Below are positions 1-7,847 of a stretch of 64,000 nt of DNA, one piece after another. The translations under genes were made by a program, and so were the position numbers. Position 1 is the first letter of the stretch, and each line of letters begins with the position of its first letter. Source of the stretch: Sporomusa acidovorans (lineage in GTDB: Bacteria > Bacillota > Negativicutes > Sporomusales > Sporomusaceae); the NCBI RefSeq assembly GCF_002257695.2, contig NZ_CP155571.1; one strand, written 5' to 3'. The notes beneath the pieces were generated by a model. That model worked only from the letters and a program-made list of their open reading frames with translations. It made no database searches and was not told the DNA's origin.

Positions 1-826
1 CGTTGGCCACATCACCGGCAGCAAACAACCCCGGAATATTAGTACGCGTACGGCAGTCGGTAACTACCTCACGGTATTTGTTAAACGCCAGTATGTCCTG
101 ACAAAATTCAGAGTTCGGCAATAAACCAATTTCCACAAATACTCCCTGGATGGCAAGCTCGGTTTGCGCCTTAGTCTCATTGTTGCTGATTATAAGTGAC
201 TCTACGGCCTCGCTTCCTTTGATTTCAGTCGTTGTGTAACCGCTGAATTCAATAACAGGTTTAGTTAACTCCCTAAGTCTTTCAATAACAATGGGGTCAG
301 CGTTATAGCCATGCAAGGATATAAGATAAACCTTTTCCGCCACGCCGCTAAGTTCAATGGCAGCCTGCAAGGCGGAGTTGCCGCCGCCAACCACAGCTAC
401 ATGCTTGCCGGCATAGAGAGGTCCGTCACAAGTAGCGCAAAAGCTGACTCCTCTGCCAATAAATTCAGCTTCCCCCGGCACTTCCAAGCGGCGTGGCCGT
501 TTTCCCGAAGCGACAATAACGGCTTGGGCCTGATACTTACCACCATCACTGATTACATGAAAAGTTCCGTCCGTGCCCTGAGTTAACCCGGTAACTTCTT
601 CATATTTAATGTCGATAGGGAACTTTCTTACCTGCTCATCAAACTTTTCCATAAGCTCCGGTCCGGTAATAAACTGATAGCCCATATAATTCTCAATATC
701 CATAGTCCACATGGGTTGACCGCCAAATTCTTTTGTCAACATAAGTGCCTTCAATCTTTTACGCGCTGTGTACACAGCGGCTGTCATGCCGGCAGGGCCT
801 CCGCCAATAATGATTAAATCATACAA
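1..826 (-). CDS. Thioredoxin reductase-like FAD/NAD(P) oxidoreductase (C-terminus outside window)
   Basis: Low-molecular-weight thioredoxin reductase fold: a flavoprotein passing electrons from NAD(P)H through FAD to a CxxC disulfide. The translation opens with the FAD-binding GGGPAGM motif (residues 8-14), has the redox motif CATC at about 130-133, a second dinucleotide motif GGGNSA near 148, and ends at the window edge inside the FAD motif AAGDVAN. About 275 residues are visible of a family length near 310. I chose the TTG at 826 because GAGGGTG lies seven bases upstream and the sequence begins directly with the beta strand of the FAD fold; no earlier in-frame ATG fits. It could serve thioredoxin or a peroxiredoxin/AhpF-type partner; the partner is not visible. 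Confidence 0.88.
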   Translation of the reverse strand, partial: MYDLIIIGGGPAGMTAAVYTARKRLKALMLTKEFGGQPMWTMDIENYMGYQFITGPELMEKFDEQVRKFPIDIKYEEVTGLTQGTDGTFHVISDGGKYQAQAVIVASGKRPRRLEVPGEAEFIGRGVSFCATCDGPLYAGKHVAVVGGGNSALQAAIELSGVAEKVYLISLHGYNADPIVIERLRELTKPVIEFSGYTTTEIKGSEAVESLIISNNETKAQTELAIQGVFVEIGLLPNSEFCQDILAFNKYREVVTDCRTRTNIPGLFAAGDVAN

Positions 827-975
827 AGCTATTCACCCTCACAATCGTATTTGCTTTTGACAACGCGTTAAATTTTTGCAGGCAATTTATACCTCAGTCA
901 AAGAGATTCTAGGAAGCCAACACGTATACTATGCCTGCTGCCTGCTGCGTTTTAGATGTACGCTATATAATCTCA

Positions 976-1731
976 TCATTTTTTGCTTCTATAAAGACTA
1001 TATGTCAGTACTTCGTCGTTTGCCACCATTCTGCCGGCAGTTACATCGGCAATAAATAACGTATGTGATCCTACATCTACCGTCTTGTCTGGCAAAACCT
1101 TCGCTTCCACATAAGCAAGACAGTCTTTCAGTATGGGGCAGCCGTTTTGTCCGGGAATATATTCAACATTAGCGAATTTATCCACATTTCGTCCTGATTG
1201 GTAACCAAATTGCCGAACAGCCTCCATTTGTTCCGTGCCCAGCATCGACACGGCAAAAATACCACTGCTCATTAGATAGTCATGCGTAAGATTCCTTTTA
1301 TTAAGACATACTGAAATACGCAACGGTTTACTGGTTAATTGAAACACCGTATTACAACATTGTCCGTTGATGTTGTTATCTTTAACGGAAGTGACGACAT
1401 AAAGACCATAACTTATTTTGTCCAAGGCCGAGTTGACGGTATCAAGTCCGGCTGTTAGCACGGCCTGATCCGTCAGTGCCACATTATCATCCAGTAACAA
1501 TACAAATTGTTCGGCACCAACACCGCACAGCGGGCATTTGGCAGGCGGCGTATCCCCCGTATGTACGTAGTCACATACCGTGCATTTCCAACGCTTAGCT
1601 TTCTTTTGCTCCATCACATTTTCTGCATAGGCAACAAATTCCTCAGCGCCAACACCGCAAATTGGGCATTCATTCGGTGGTTCCTTTCCTTCATGGATAT
1701 ACCCGCATACCTTACAACGCCATTTAGTCAT
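976..1731 (-). CDS. Double-rubredoxin flavin reductase (high-molecular-weight rubredoxin type)
   Basis: Two rubredoxin-like modules precede a flavin reductase domain. Iron-binding cysteine pairs are seen at residues 6/9 (CKVC) and 22/25 (CPIC), and again at about 50/53 (CTVC) and 67/70 (CPLC). Residues from about 85 to the end match the FMN-binding flavin reductase family. Known relatives in acetogens and clostridia (Hrb-like) shuttle electrons between NADH, rubredoxin and oxygen- or peroxide-detoxifying flavoproteins, and usually have one rubredoxin, often C-terminal. Here the order is reversed and the rubredoxin module duplicated. Cytosolic: no signal peptide or membrane segment. It stands alone, upstream of the reductase at 1-826 on the same strand; a joint role in oxidative stress is inferred. 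Confidence 0.85.
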   Translation of the reverse strand: MTKWRCKVCGYIHEGKEPPNECPICGVGAEEFVAYAENVMEQKKAKRWKCTVCDYVHTGDTPPAKCPLCGVGAEQFVLLLDDNVALTDQAVLTAGLDTVNSALDKISYGLYVVTSVKDNNINGQCCNTVFQLTSKPLRISVCLNKRNLTHDYLMSSGIFAVSMLGTEQMEAVRQFGYQSGRNVDKFANVEYIPGQNGCPILKDCLAYVEAKVLPDKTVDVGSHTLFIADVTAGRMVANDEVLTYSLYRSKK

Positions 1732-1929
1732 ATTCTTTCTCGCTCCTATAAAAAAATTTTAAAAATAATTATCTTTTAATTATTATTTTCATTCCTGCTT
1801 GCACATTTGTCAATAATTTGCTAGTATTTTTTATAAATAGTTTATAAATATATTTTTATACAGGAAATCCAACAAAATTTTTTATTTCCTGATTCGTTTA
1901 AACAGACAAAAAAAGTGAGGGATTGCTTA

Positions 1930-2136
1930 ATGATAACTCCAGAATTAATTGCCAGAATAAACGCTTTGGCCAAAAAAAGCCGCGAGGTTGGTCTTACCGA
2001 TGAAGAACGCTCTGAACAGGCTGAGCTTCGCCGCCTTTATATTGATCATATAAAAGCACAGGTAAAGGCTCAGCTTGACTGCATTGAAATTGTTGACCAT
2101 GATGAAAACTGTGATTGCGGCTGCCATAAACACTAA
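1930..2136 (+). CDS. DUF896 (UPF0291, YnzC-like) small protein
   Basis: A 68-residue protein of the DUF896 family, recognised from the N-terminal MITPELIARINALAKK pattern, the GLT-x-EE segment and the RxxYID-x-IKAQ helix. Relatives such as Bacillus YnzC are small helical-hairpin proteins of unknown function, some controlled by LexA. I chose the ATG at 1930 over the upstream in-frame GTG at 1915, because AGTGAGG (1914-1920) overlaps that GTG and is the natural ribosome site for 1930. The C-terminus has an unusual CDCGCHKH tail rich in Cys and His that may bind metal; the tail is not part of the family core. A strong hairpin follows the stop. Confidence 0.85.
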   Translation: MITPELIARINALAKKSREVGLTDEERSEQAELRRLYIDHIKAQVKAQLDCIEIVDHDENCDCGCHKH

Positions 2137-2138
2137 AC

Positions 2139-2173
2139 AGATAACGCCAGAGCCAACCGCTCCGGCGTTATCT
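2139..2173. terminator. Bidirectional hairpin between convergent genes
   Basis: Perfect 10-bp stem AGATAACGCC / GGCGTTATCT separated by a 15-base loop, lying between the convergent stops of the DUF896 gene and the DUF1540 gene. The T-run is weak on either side, so strength is uncertain. Confidence 0.6.
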
Positions 2174-2183
2174 ATTGAAAAAA

Positions 2184-2570
2184 TTATCTGTTATTTTCAA
2201 AAGTATCACAGTCAGTATCCGCTGTCTTGGAAGCATTCGGACCGGCGACATGAATATGTTCCGCATTGCAATAATTGCCCGTTTGCCAAAACTTGCAATT
2301 ATTGACAAAACATTCTACTGCCGGAGTGATCTGCGTACCTTCCATGAAGGCCGCTGATACCGTTCCTCCAATGTTGGCATTATGCAAAGCGCCAACCATA
2401 TCACCCATTGTTTTACGGTGATGAAAAGCGCGGCACAGAGTATCCTGCGGCTTGGCCGATGTTCCTTTCATGGCATCATTATACACACTGATTTTGGCGG
2501 CCATGCATTGATCTCCGGGCATATAATGGGTACATTGATCAACAGTGCATTTAACTATTGGATTGGACAT
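2184..2570 (-). CDS. DUF1540 domain protein, two domains
   Basis: A cysteine-rich protein of about 128 residues with two copies of the DUF1540 pattern: an N-terminal copy with CTVDQCTHYMPGDQC and a C-terminal copy with CFVNNCKFWQTGNYC, each followed by a histidine/asparagine-rich stretch and a further Cys (residues about 50 and 122). DUF1540 proteins are common in Clostridia and are thought to bind metal; no enzymatic role is established. The start is taken at 2570 (MSNPIV) because AAGGAG is upstream (spacing about 10-11) and the DUF begins immediately; longer in-frame extensions toward 2672 lack domain content. The neighbouring small zinc-ribbon gene reads in the same direction and may be cotranscribed. 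Confidence 0.75.
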   Translation of the reverse strand: MSNPIVKCTVDQCTHYMPGDQCMAAKISVYNDAMKGTSAKPQDTLCRAFHHRKTMGDMVGALHNANIGGTVSAAFMEGTQITPAVECFVNNCKFWQTGNYCNAEHIHVAGPNASKTADTDCDTFENNR

Positions 2571-2628
2571 AAGGTTATTCACTCCTTTATTTTTTGTTAG
2601 TATCTGCCCAAATTCGCCTTTTATACCC

Positions 2629-2862
2629 TTATATTGCCACCAACGCCAACGCCATCCGGGTATCATACGCACAAACTGGACAATAGATTACATGCAAACA
2701 ATAATCTTCTGATTGAAGAGGCAGGGATTCTTTATCCATATAGGGACTATAGGGTCCCAGATAATTGCTAATCGAACCGCCGTCAACCATTTTTCCTCCA
2801 CAGTAGGGGCATGTTTCGACAATTGCCTGCAGGGCATTGCACAACGGACAAACTTTTTCCAT
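2629..2862 (-). CDS. Small zinc-ribbon protein of unknown function
   Basis: A 77-residue protein with three CxxC knuckles: CPLC and CPYC near the N-terminus and CPVC near the C-terminus, plus an isolated Cys. This suggests one or two zinc ribbons. The start at 2862 (MEKVCPLC) has GAGGTGAG eight bases upstream. I do not recognise a named family. It lies 58 bases upstream of the DUF1540 gene on the same strand, so the two could share a transcript of small metal-binding proteins. No membrane segment is seen. Confidence 0.6.
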   Translation of the reverse strand: MEKVCPLCNALQAIVETCPYCGGKMVDGGSISNYLGPYSPYMDKESLPLQSEDYCLHVIYCPVCAYDTRMALALVAI

Positions 2863-3049
2863 GGGTCTCACCTCATAGTTTAGTTTGTTCGCGCAATCAG
2901 ACATTCATCCATTTACGCTTCCTTTACCATGTCTCTTCAACAATAAGCCAAAATGCTATACTACAAAAATAAAAATTACATAAACTAACCAGACAGAACC
3001 GTATCCATATAGAGTAGCAAAAAATATATATTTACAGGTGATAATAAAT

Positions 3050-4444
3050 ATGGCAAAAAACAACCCTCCTGATCTCAATATTCGTCCAAGAATCCTGTAT
3101 CAAGTGGCAAAAGCCGCCTGGGAAGGCCAGTTATTTGAACGTAAAGAAGAAATATGTCATTTATTACAGCGGGAGTTTGAAGATAAGGCAACGCGCCGCC
3201 TTGTCGCCAACCAAATTCGTTTGGCCATGGGGCTGGAGCCTAATAATTCCGAAGAAGTAATTAATGAGTATGACGAAGAGGCTCTCATGGGCATGGGCAG
3301 TGAACCGGCTGCGATCAGCAACCTGCAGATTTATGAAAATTGCCAGGGCACTGCCTGCGAAACCCACTGCCCGCTTAGCACAATCACCCGGGACGAACTG
3401 GGACAGGCCTCCATTGACAAAAATCAATGCAAAACAGACGACCAATGCGCCCAGGCCTGCAGGTTTGATAATTTGACAGACAAGTCCCAGTTTGTTCCGC
3501 TCATCAATTTACTGCGTCAAAATACACACAAAGTATACGCATCGGTAGCTCCTGCCTTTGCCGGTCAATTTGGAGCGGAAGTAACAGCCGGTAAATTGCG
3601 AAGCGCCCTGTTAAAATTGGGGTTCAGTGAAATGGTAGAAACAGCTTTATACGCCGATTTGGTTACCATCAAGGAAGCCTTTGAGTACAATGAGCATGTC
3701 AAGGGTGAACACGACTTTTTAATCACAAGCTGCTGCTGCCCGATCTGGATCAAATTAATTGAAAACAAATTTCCTGATTTAATGGTTCATATATCACCAT
3801 CCGTATCACCAATGATCGCTTCCGGACGGGTAATCAAAGAACTTGAACCTGACGCCAAAGTGGTTTTCATTGGTCCCTGTATTGCCAAGAAGTCAGAAGC
3901 ACAACTGCCTGATCTTAAAGGCGCTATCGACTTTGTTTTAACATTCCAGGAACTTGCTACGATCCTCGAAGCGGCAACTATCAACCCGGCGTCAGAACCG
4001 GATGAAGAAAATCCGGTAGCTTCCTGGGGTGGCCGGATATATGCCCGGACAGGCGGCGTCAGCGCCGCCGTAGGCATGACACTGGAAAAACTAATTCCCC
4101 GCCGGGCGGAAAAGTTTAATCCCATTAAGGTGGATGGCATTCCTGATTGCACGAAACTCCTGGAAGATATCCGCGCAGGCAAATTAAAGGCCAATTTTAT
4201 CGAGGGGATGGCTTGTAAGGGCGGCTGCGTAGGCGGCCCCGGACGGCTTCTGCCCCCCGAAGAGGGAACTGCCCGGGTAAACGATTATGGTAATGCCGCG
4301 CCAGCCCATACACCTGTCGAAAATCCTCAGGTTTATTCAATTCTGGCCAAACTTGGCCATTATCATGATATGCCCGCTATGACTGGTACAAGCAAAATGG
4401 CGACCATCCTCGCCCGTAAACTTAACCCTGCACCCCCAAAATAA
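3050..4444 (+). CDS. [FeFe] hydrogenase, monomeric, H-cluster domain protein
   Basis: Iron-only hydrogenase catalytic protein, 464 residues, cytosolic. The three H-cluster signatures are visible: L1 as TSCCCPIW near residue 226, L2 as GPCIAKKSEA near 275-283, and L3 as GMACKGGCVGG near 386-397. Upstream, two groups of cysteines (about residues 97-138) could hold accessory FeS clusters, although the spacing is not the classical ferredoxin one. The L1 motif has an extra Cys compared with the TSCCPxW form of the best studied hydrogenases; I recall this form from group B-type enzymes, which should be checked. The start at 3050 is preferred to the GTG at 3038 because AGGTG overlaps that codon. Maturases HydE/F/G are not in the window. 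A strong terminator follows. Confidence 0.9.
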   Translation: MAKNNPPDLNIRPRILYQVAKAAWEGQLFERKEEICHLLQREFEDKATRRLVANQIRLAMGLEPNNSEEVINEYDEEALMGMGSEPAAISNLQIYENCQGTACETHCPLSTITRDELGQASIDKNQCKTDDQCAQACRFDNLTDKSQFVPLINLLRQNTHKVYASVAPAFAGQFGAEVTAGKLRSALLKLGFSEMVETALYADLVTIKEAFEYNEHVKGEHDFLITSCCCPIWIKLIENKFPDLMVHISPSVSPMIASGRVIKELEPDAKVVFIGPCIAKKSEAQLPDLKGAIDFVLTFQELATILEAATINPASEPDEENPVASWGGRIYARTGGVSAAVGMTLEKLIPRRAEKFNPIKVDGIPDCTKLLEDIRAGKLKANFIEGMACKGGCVGGPGRLLPPEEGTARVNDYGNAAPAHTPVENPQVYSILAKLGHYHDMPAMTGTSKMATILARKLNPAPPK

Positions 4445-4457
4445 AAGCGAAAAGCCA

Positions 4458-4490
4458 AAGCCCCTGTCCGTAAATAACGGACAGGGGCTT
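4458..4490. terminator. Bidirectional intrinsic terminator
   Basis: A 14-bp perfect stem (AAGCCCCTGTCCGT and its complement) with a 5-base loop sits between the convergent stops of the hydrogenase and the nucleoside kinase genes, serving both. Confidence 0.85.
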
Positions 4491-4495
4491 ACAAT

Positions 4496-6160
4496 TTAAT
4501 GCTTATCAAAACAGGACTTGCCGATAAACTCGCGTAATATAGAGTTGTGAGGGATTTCATCATCATCTACTGATTTAAAATACTCCAGGAAGTTAAGCAA
4601 CCGGCGCGCTTCCGAATACTCAGGCTCTTTCCGGGTGACTCTTTCCAAAAGGGGCTCAGCGTATTTTTTAAGTACGGCCAATTCATAAATAAGAGCTGAA
4701 TTAAACATGAGGTCGGCTTGTTCCTGGAAGGGAAAGATGTTGCGTTCCTCGCCCCTTCGCACTGAATTCCACATTTTAAGAGTCATTAACGCGTCATGTG
4801 AGCGGAACTGGCTATCCCGAACAATGCGGCGAATAAGCCGGGCATCTGTCGTTGGGATACGGTTATGACTATCTATGGATAGTTGTGTTAACGCACTAAT
4901 ATAAATTTTGATTTTACAATGCCGGGGAACGGCACTTGTCAAACGTTCATTAAGGCCATGAATGCCTTCAATGATTAAAGGCTGGCCTTTATCCACTTTA
5001 ATCCGGTGGCCCCGGTATTCCCGTTGTCCTGTTTTAAAATTAAAGGTAGGCATCTCAACTTCTTCCCCGGCTAAGATTCGGGCCAAATGAGAGTTAAATA
5101 ATTCTAAGTCAATGGCTTCAATAGCTTCAAAATCATAGTCTCCATTTTCATCAAGCGGTGTATTATTACGATCAACAAAGTAATCATCCAGAGAAACAGG
5201 TACAGGCCACACGCCATTTACTCTTAACTGAATATTGAGACGCTGGGCAAAGGTTGTTTTCCCTGAGGAAGAAGGTCCAGCTACTAAAATCACACGGACT
5301 TCGTTACGGTGCGCGGAAACAAAATCGGCAATTTGCGCAATTTTTTTCTCGTGCAATGCTTCCGCTACCCGGATAATATCTCGGATCCCCCCTGTTTTCG
5401 TGCGTTCATTAAGAGTAGCCACATAACCGCAACGCAAGATATTGCCCCATTCTGCCCCTTCCTGAAACACTTTAAATAACTTTGGATTTTCGTTAAATTC
5501 GGGCAATTTATCCGGACTTTCCTTTTCAGGCAACCGTAAAATAATTCCCGGCGGATAATATTTAAGCTCGAATACTTTCAAATACCCGGTAGACGGCGTC
5601 ATTGTCCCGTATAAGTAATCATACACCTGACCGCAATAATAAATACTTACCTGCTCCCTGCCAATCTGCTCTAGCAGGCTGACTTTTTCGGTACGGCCGG
5701 CGGCCTTAAACAGCTCGATGGCTTCCGTTTTTAACAGTACTTTGCGAACTATCGGGCGATCTTCGGCAATGATCTGCCGCATGTGCTTCCCTAACTGGAC
5801 AATATCCTCCGGTGTCACATCCCGTCCATGGTGCAGTTCACAGTATAACCCTTTACTCAAAGAGTGCTCCACCGTCACTTCACAACCGGGAAATAGTTCC
5901 TGTGCAGCTACAATCATAACCAGAGTCATGCTGCGCTGATAAACCTTCATCCCGGCATCGCTGCGGAGATCAATAAAATCAACTGTACTATCCTGCTCTA
6001 ACACAATTTGCAAATCTCTAATTTCATTGTTCACTTTTGCGGCCACTACCGGTGTTGTGTACCTATGGGCGGCATCCCGGCTCAATTCCAGTAATGTAAC
6101 GCCTTTGTCATGCTCCTCGGTACGGCCATTAGAAAAAGTAATTACTATTTTCTCTGACAC
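4496..6160 (-). CDS. Nucleoside kinase with N-terminal TGS domain (uridine kinase-like)
   Basis: A 554-residue fusion. Residues 1-65 form a TGS domain as in threonyl-tRNA synthetase, followed by a segment resembling the synthetase second additional domain (ELHHGRD pattern). The C-terminal half is a phosphoribulokinase/uridine kinase domain with Walker A GPSSSGKTTF near residue 295, SLDDYF and IEGIHGLN. Such fusions are widespread in Clostridia and are annotated as nucleoside kinases; the role of the TGS part is unknown, perhaps nucleotide sensing. The start is GTG at 6160, with AAGGAGG eight bases upstream. It stands alone between terminators. Substrate (uridine/cytidine or another nucleoside) cannot be fixed from sequence. 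Confidence 0.85.
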   Translation of the reverse strand: MSEKIVITFSNGRTEEHDKGVTLLELSRDAAHRYTTPVVAAKVNNEIRDLQIVLEQDSTVDFIDLRSDAGMKVYQRSMTLVMIVAAQELFPGCEVTVEHSLSKGLYCELHHGRDVTPEDIVQLGKHMRQIIAEDRPIVRKVLLKTEAIELFKAAGRTEKVSLLEQIGREQVSIYYCGQVYDYLYGTMTPSTGYLKVFELKYYPPGIILRLPEKESPDKLPEFNENPKLFKVFQEGAEWGNILRCGYVATLNERTKTGGIRDIIRVAEALHEKKIAQIADFVSAHRNEVRVILVAGPSSSGKTTFAQRLNIQLRVNGVWPVPVSLDDYFVDRNNTPLDENGDYDFEAIEAIDLELFNSHLARILAGEEVEMPTFNFKTGQREYRGHRIKVDKGQPLIIEGIHGLNERLTSAVPRHCKIKIYISALTQLSIDSHNRIPTTDARLIRRIVRDSQFRSHDALMTLKMWNSVRRGEERNIFPFQEQADLMFNSALIYELAVLKKYAEPLLERVTRKEPEYSEARRLLNFLEYFKSVDDDEIPHNSILREFIGKSCFDKH

Positions 6161-6259
6161 CTAAAAGGCCTCCTTATGCGGATAAAACTCTCTATACACT
6201 CTATGTATTATTCAACCATATGACCCCATTTCCTGCATTAAATTACAGTGCCACATAAA

Positions 6260-6296
6260 GAAACCTGGCCTCAGCAATATCGCTGCGCCAGGTTTC
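6260..6296 (-). terminator. Intrinsic terminator of the small membrane protein gene
   Basis: Stem GAAACCTGGC / GCCAGGTTTC, followed on the minus strand by TTTAT. It lies downstream of the stop of the small gene at 6313-6489. Confidence 0.7.
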
Positions 6297-6312
6297 CTTT
6301 TTAGAAAAGTAC

Positions 6313-6489
6313 TTATCGCAACATTTTCAGCAAGCGGTAGGCGATGATTGGCAACGGTGCTCTTCTTACTGCCAAACGCATCCCGAGTAATACCAAAAAA
6401 AAGGCCCCTATTACATGAACAATCCAAAAGCCGGTGCGAGGAAATTCAAGGGTAGTGTCGTCGATAAGGTTATTGTGCTGACAGCTCAT
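6313..6489 (-). CDS. Short single-pass membrane protein, unknown
   Basis: A 58-residue protein beginning MSCQHNN with one hydrophobic segment (FWIVHVIGAFFLVLLGMRLAV, about residues 20-40) followed by a basic tail, so predicted N-out/C-in topology by the positive-inside rule. GGAGGT lies upstream of the chosen ATG at 6489, and a terminator follows the stop, which supports a real gene. I do not recognise a family; short proteins of this shape are common in Negativicutes. It sits between the aminotransferase and the nucleoside kinase, all on the minus strand. Confidence 0.55.
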   Translation of the reverse strand: MSCQHNNLIDDTTLEFPRTGFWIVHVIGAFFLVLLGMRLAVRRAPLPIIAYRLLKMLR

Positions 6490-6574
6490 TCGGATCGACC
6501 TCCTTTTTATTAGTATTTCCCACACTTTAATAAATGAATAATGGTAATCTATACTATTCATTGCCAAGTTTATT

Positions 6575-7822
6575 TTACTTTTCGACTTCAGCCATGGCCT
6601 GAGCCATTTTGGCAGCCATTCCGGTTATTTTAAATGACGGAACGGCACATACGGCAATACGAATTCCTTTTCCCAGCGGTACAGCAAAGATATGGTCTTC
6701 GTGCAACTTATTGCATACGGCGTCAGGATCCTTAGCCGGGACAGTCAGGAAGAAGCCGGCTATGTATGGCAGCATGTGCAGGTTAGCTGCTTTGGCCTCG
6801 CGGACAAAAATATCCGCCCGCGCATGGATAAGTCCATAGTATTGTGCGCGTTCTTTCTCCACTTGCGCCATAATGGTCTTATCATTATAAATGGTCGCTA
6901 AAAGCCGCATGCATCCCCGGTTAATATTAGACCAGGTAGCCCTGCTGGTAAATTGGTTAATATCGGCAAACTCCCGGGCAACATCCTTATTGGGGGAAAT
7001 GCCGATCATCGCACCTGTGCGCTGCCCATACATAGTGTAGCCTTTGGACATACTAAAAGCCAGGATAATAAGCACGTTGTCCGGTAAATTAGTAAACTTT
7101 TTCATGAATGCGCGGCACTCATTTTTCTCGCCCGCATAATCAATATAAGCAATATCCACCAGCAGTATCAAGCGTTTGGACTGGTCTTTAGCCGCATTTT
7201 TAACTACATCCAACAAACTGTCCCAATCGCTGTTGCTTAAACTATAGCCGGTAGGATTATGTGCCGGGGTATTAATAATAGTAACCAGGCTGTTTTGTTT
7301 TCTTAACAGTTCTGCAACTTTGCTTTCATAGGATTTAGTATTAAAATTTTGTTTTTCATCAAACAAAGTATAGGTGTCCAACTTGCGCAAAGCATCTTGA
7401 CACAACACTTTATACGGACCCCAGAACCAGTCGGAAGTTAGCAGAGTATCCCCAATCTCTGTGTAATTGGCAACCGTATGATGTATGACCCCTGAGCCGC
7501 CGGAAGTTGCTACGGCACTCGTATAAGCTTCAGGCCGATTATCGGCAAAAGCCAAACTTGTGGCAGCCTCCAAAAACTCAGGCAGACCAGCAATAGGCGC
7601 ATAGTTAATCACTTCATTAATTGGCAGGCTGCGGTAAACCTTTTCCACTGTAGGCAAACATACCAGCGCTTCCTTGTCATCCAGGATTGCGCCAATAGTA
7701 GCGTTGACAACTTTATCTTTGCCATATTGGGCAGCATCCTTATTGGCTGCTGCCGAGGCCCCAAAGATCTTATCAGTCGCAAATTTTCCTTTAGCATGTG
7801 GTGCGGCAAGACTTAACGTCAT
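6575..7822 (-). CDS. Class I/II aminotransferase (PLP-dependent)
   Basis: Fold-type I aminotransferase of 415 residues. The Schiff-base lysine is seen in SMSKGYTMYGQRTG near residue 260, the PLP-phosphate glycine/serine loop in SGGSGVIHHT, the conserved NTPAHNPTGY segment and the C-terminal arginine region (GIRIAVC). The sequence is closest in feel to the aromatic/aspartate aminotransferase group of anaerobic Firmicutes; the amino donor cannot be read from the sequence. The ATG at 7822 has GGGAGGAG upstream. It follows asnS by 25 bases on the same strand, so cotranscription with the asparagine tRNA ligase is likely, consistent with an aspartate/asparagine link, which is only inferred. Confidence 0.85.
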   Translation of the reverse strand: MTLSLAAPHAKGKFATDKIFGASAAANKDAAQYGKDKVVNATIGAILDDKEALVCLPTVEKVYRSLPINEVINYAPIAGLPEFLEAATSLAFADNRPEAYTSAVATSGGSGVIHHTVANYTEIGDTLLTSDWFWGPYKVLCQDALRKLDTYTLFDEKQNFNTKSYESKVAELLRKQNSLVTIINTPAHNPTGYSLSNSDWDSLLDVVKNAAKDQSKRLILLVDIAYIDYAGEKNECRAFMKKFTNLPDNVLIILAFSMSKGYTMYGQRTGAMIGISPNKDVAREFADINQFTSRATWSNINRGCMRLLATIYNDKTIMAQVEKERAQYYGLIHARADIFVREAKAANLHMLPYIAGFFLTVPAKDPDAVCNKLHEDHIFAVPLGKGIRIAVCAVPSFKITGMAAKMAQAMAEVEK

Positions 7823-7847
7823 TTTATCTCCTCCCGTTATTCAAAAA

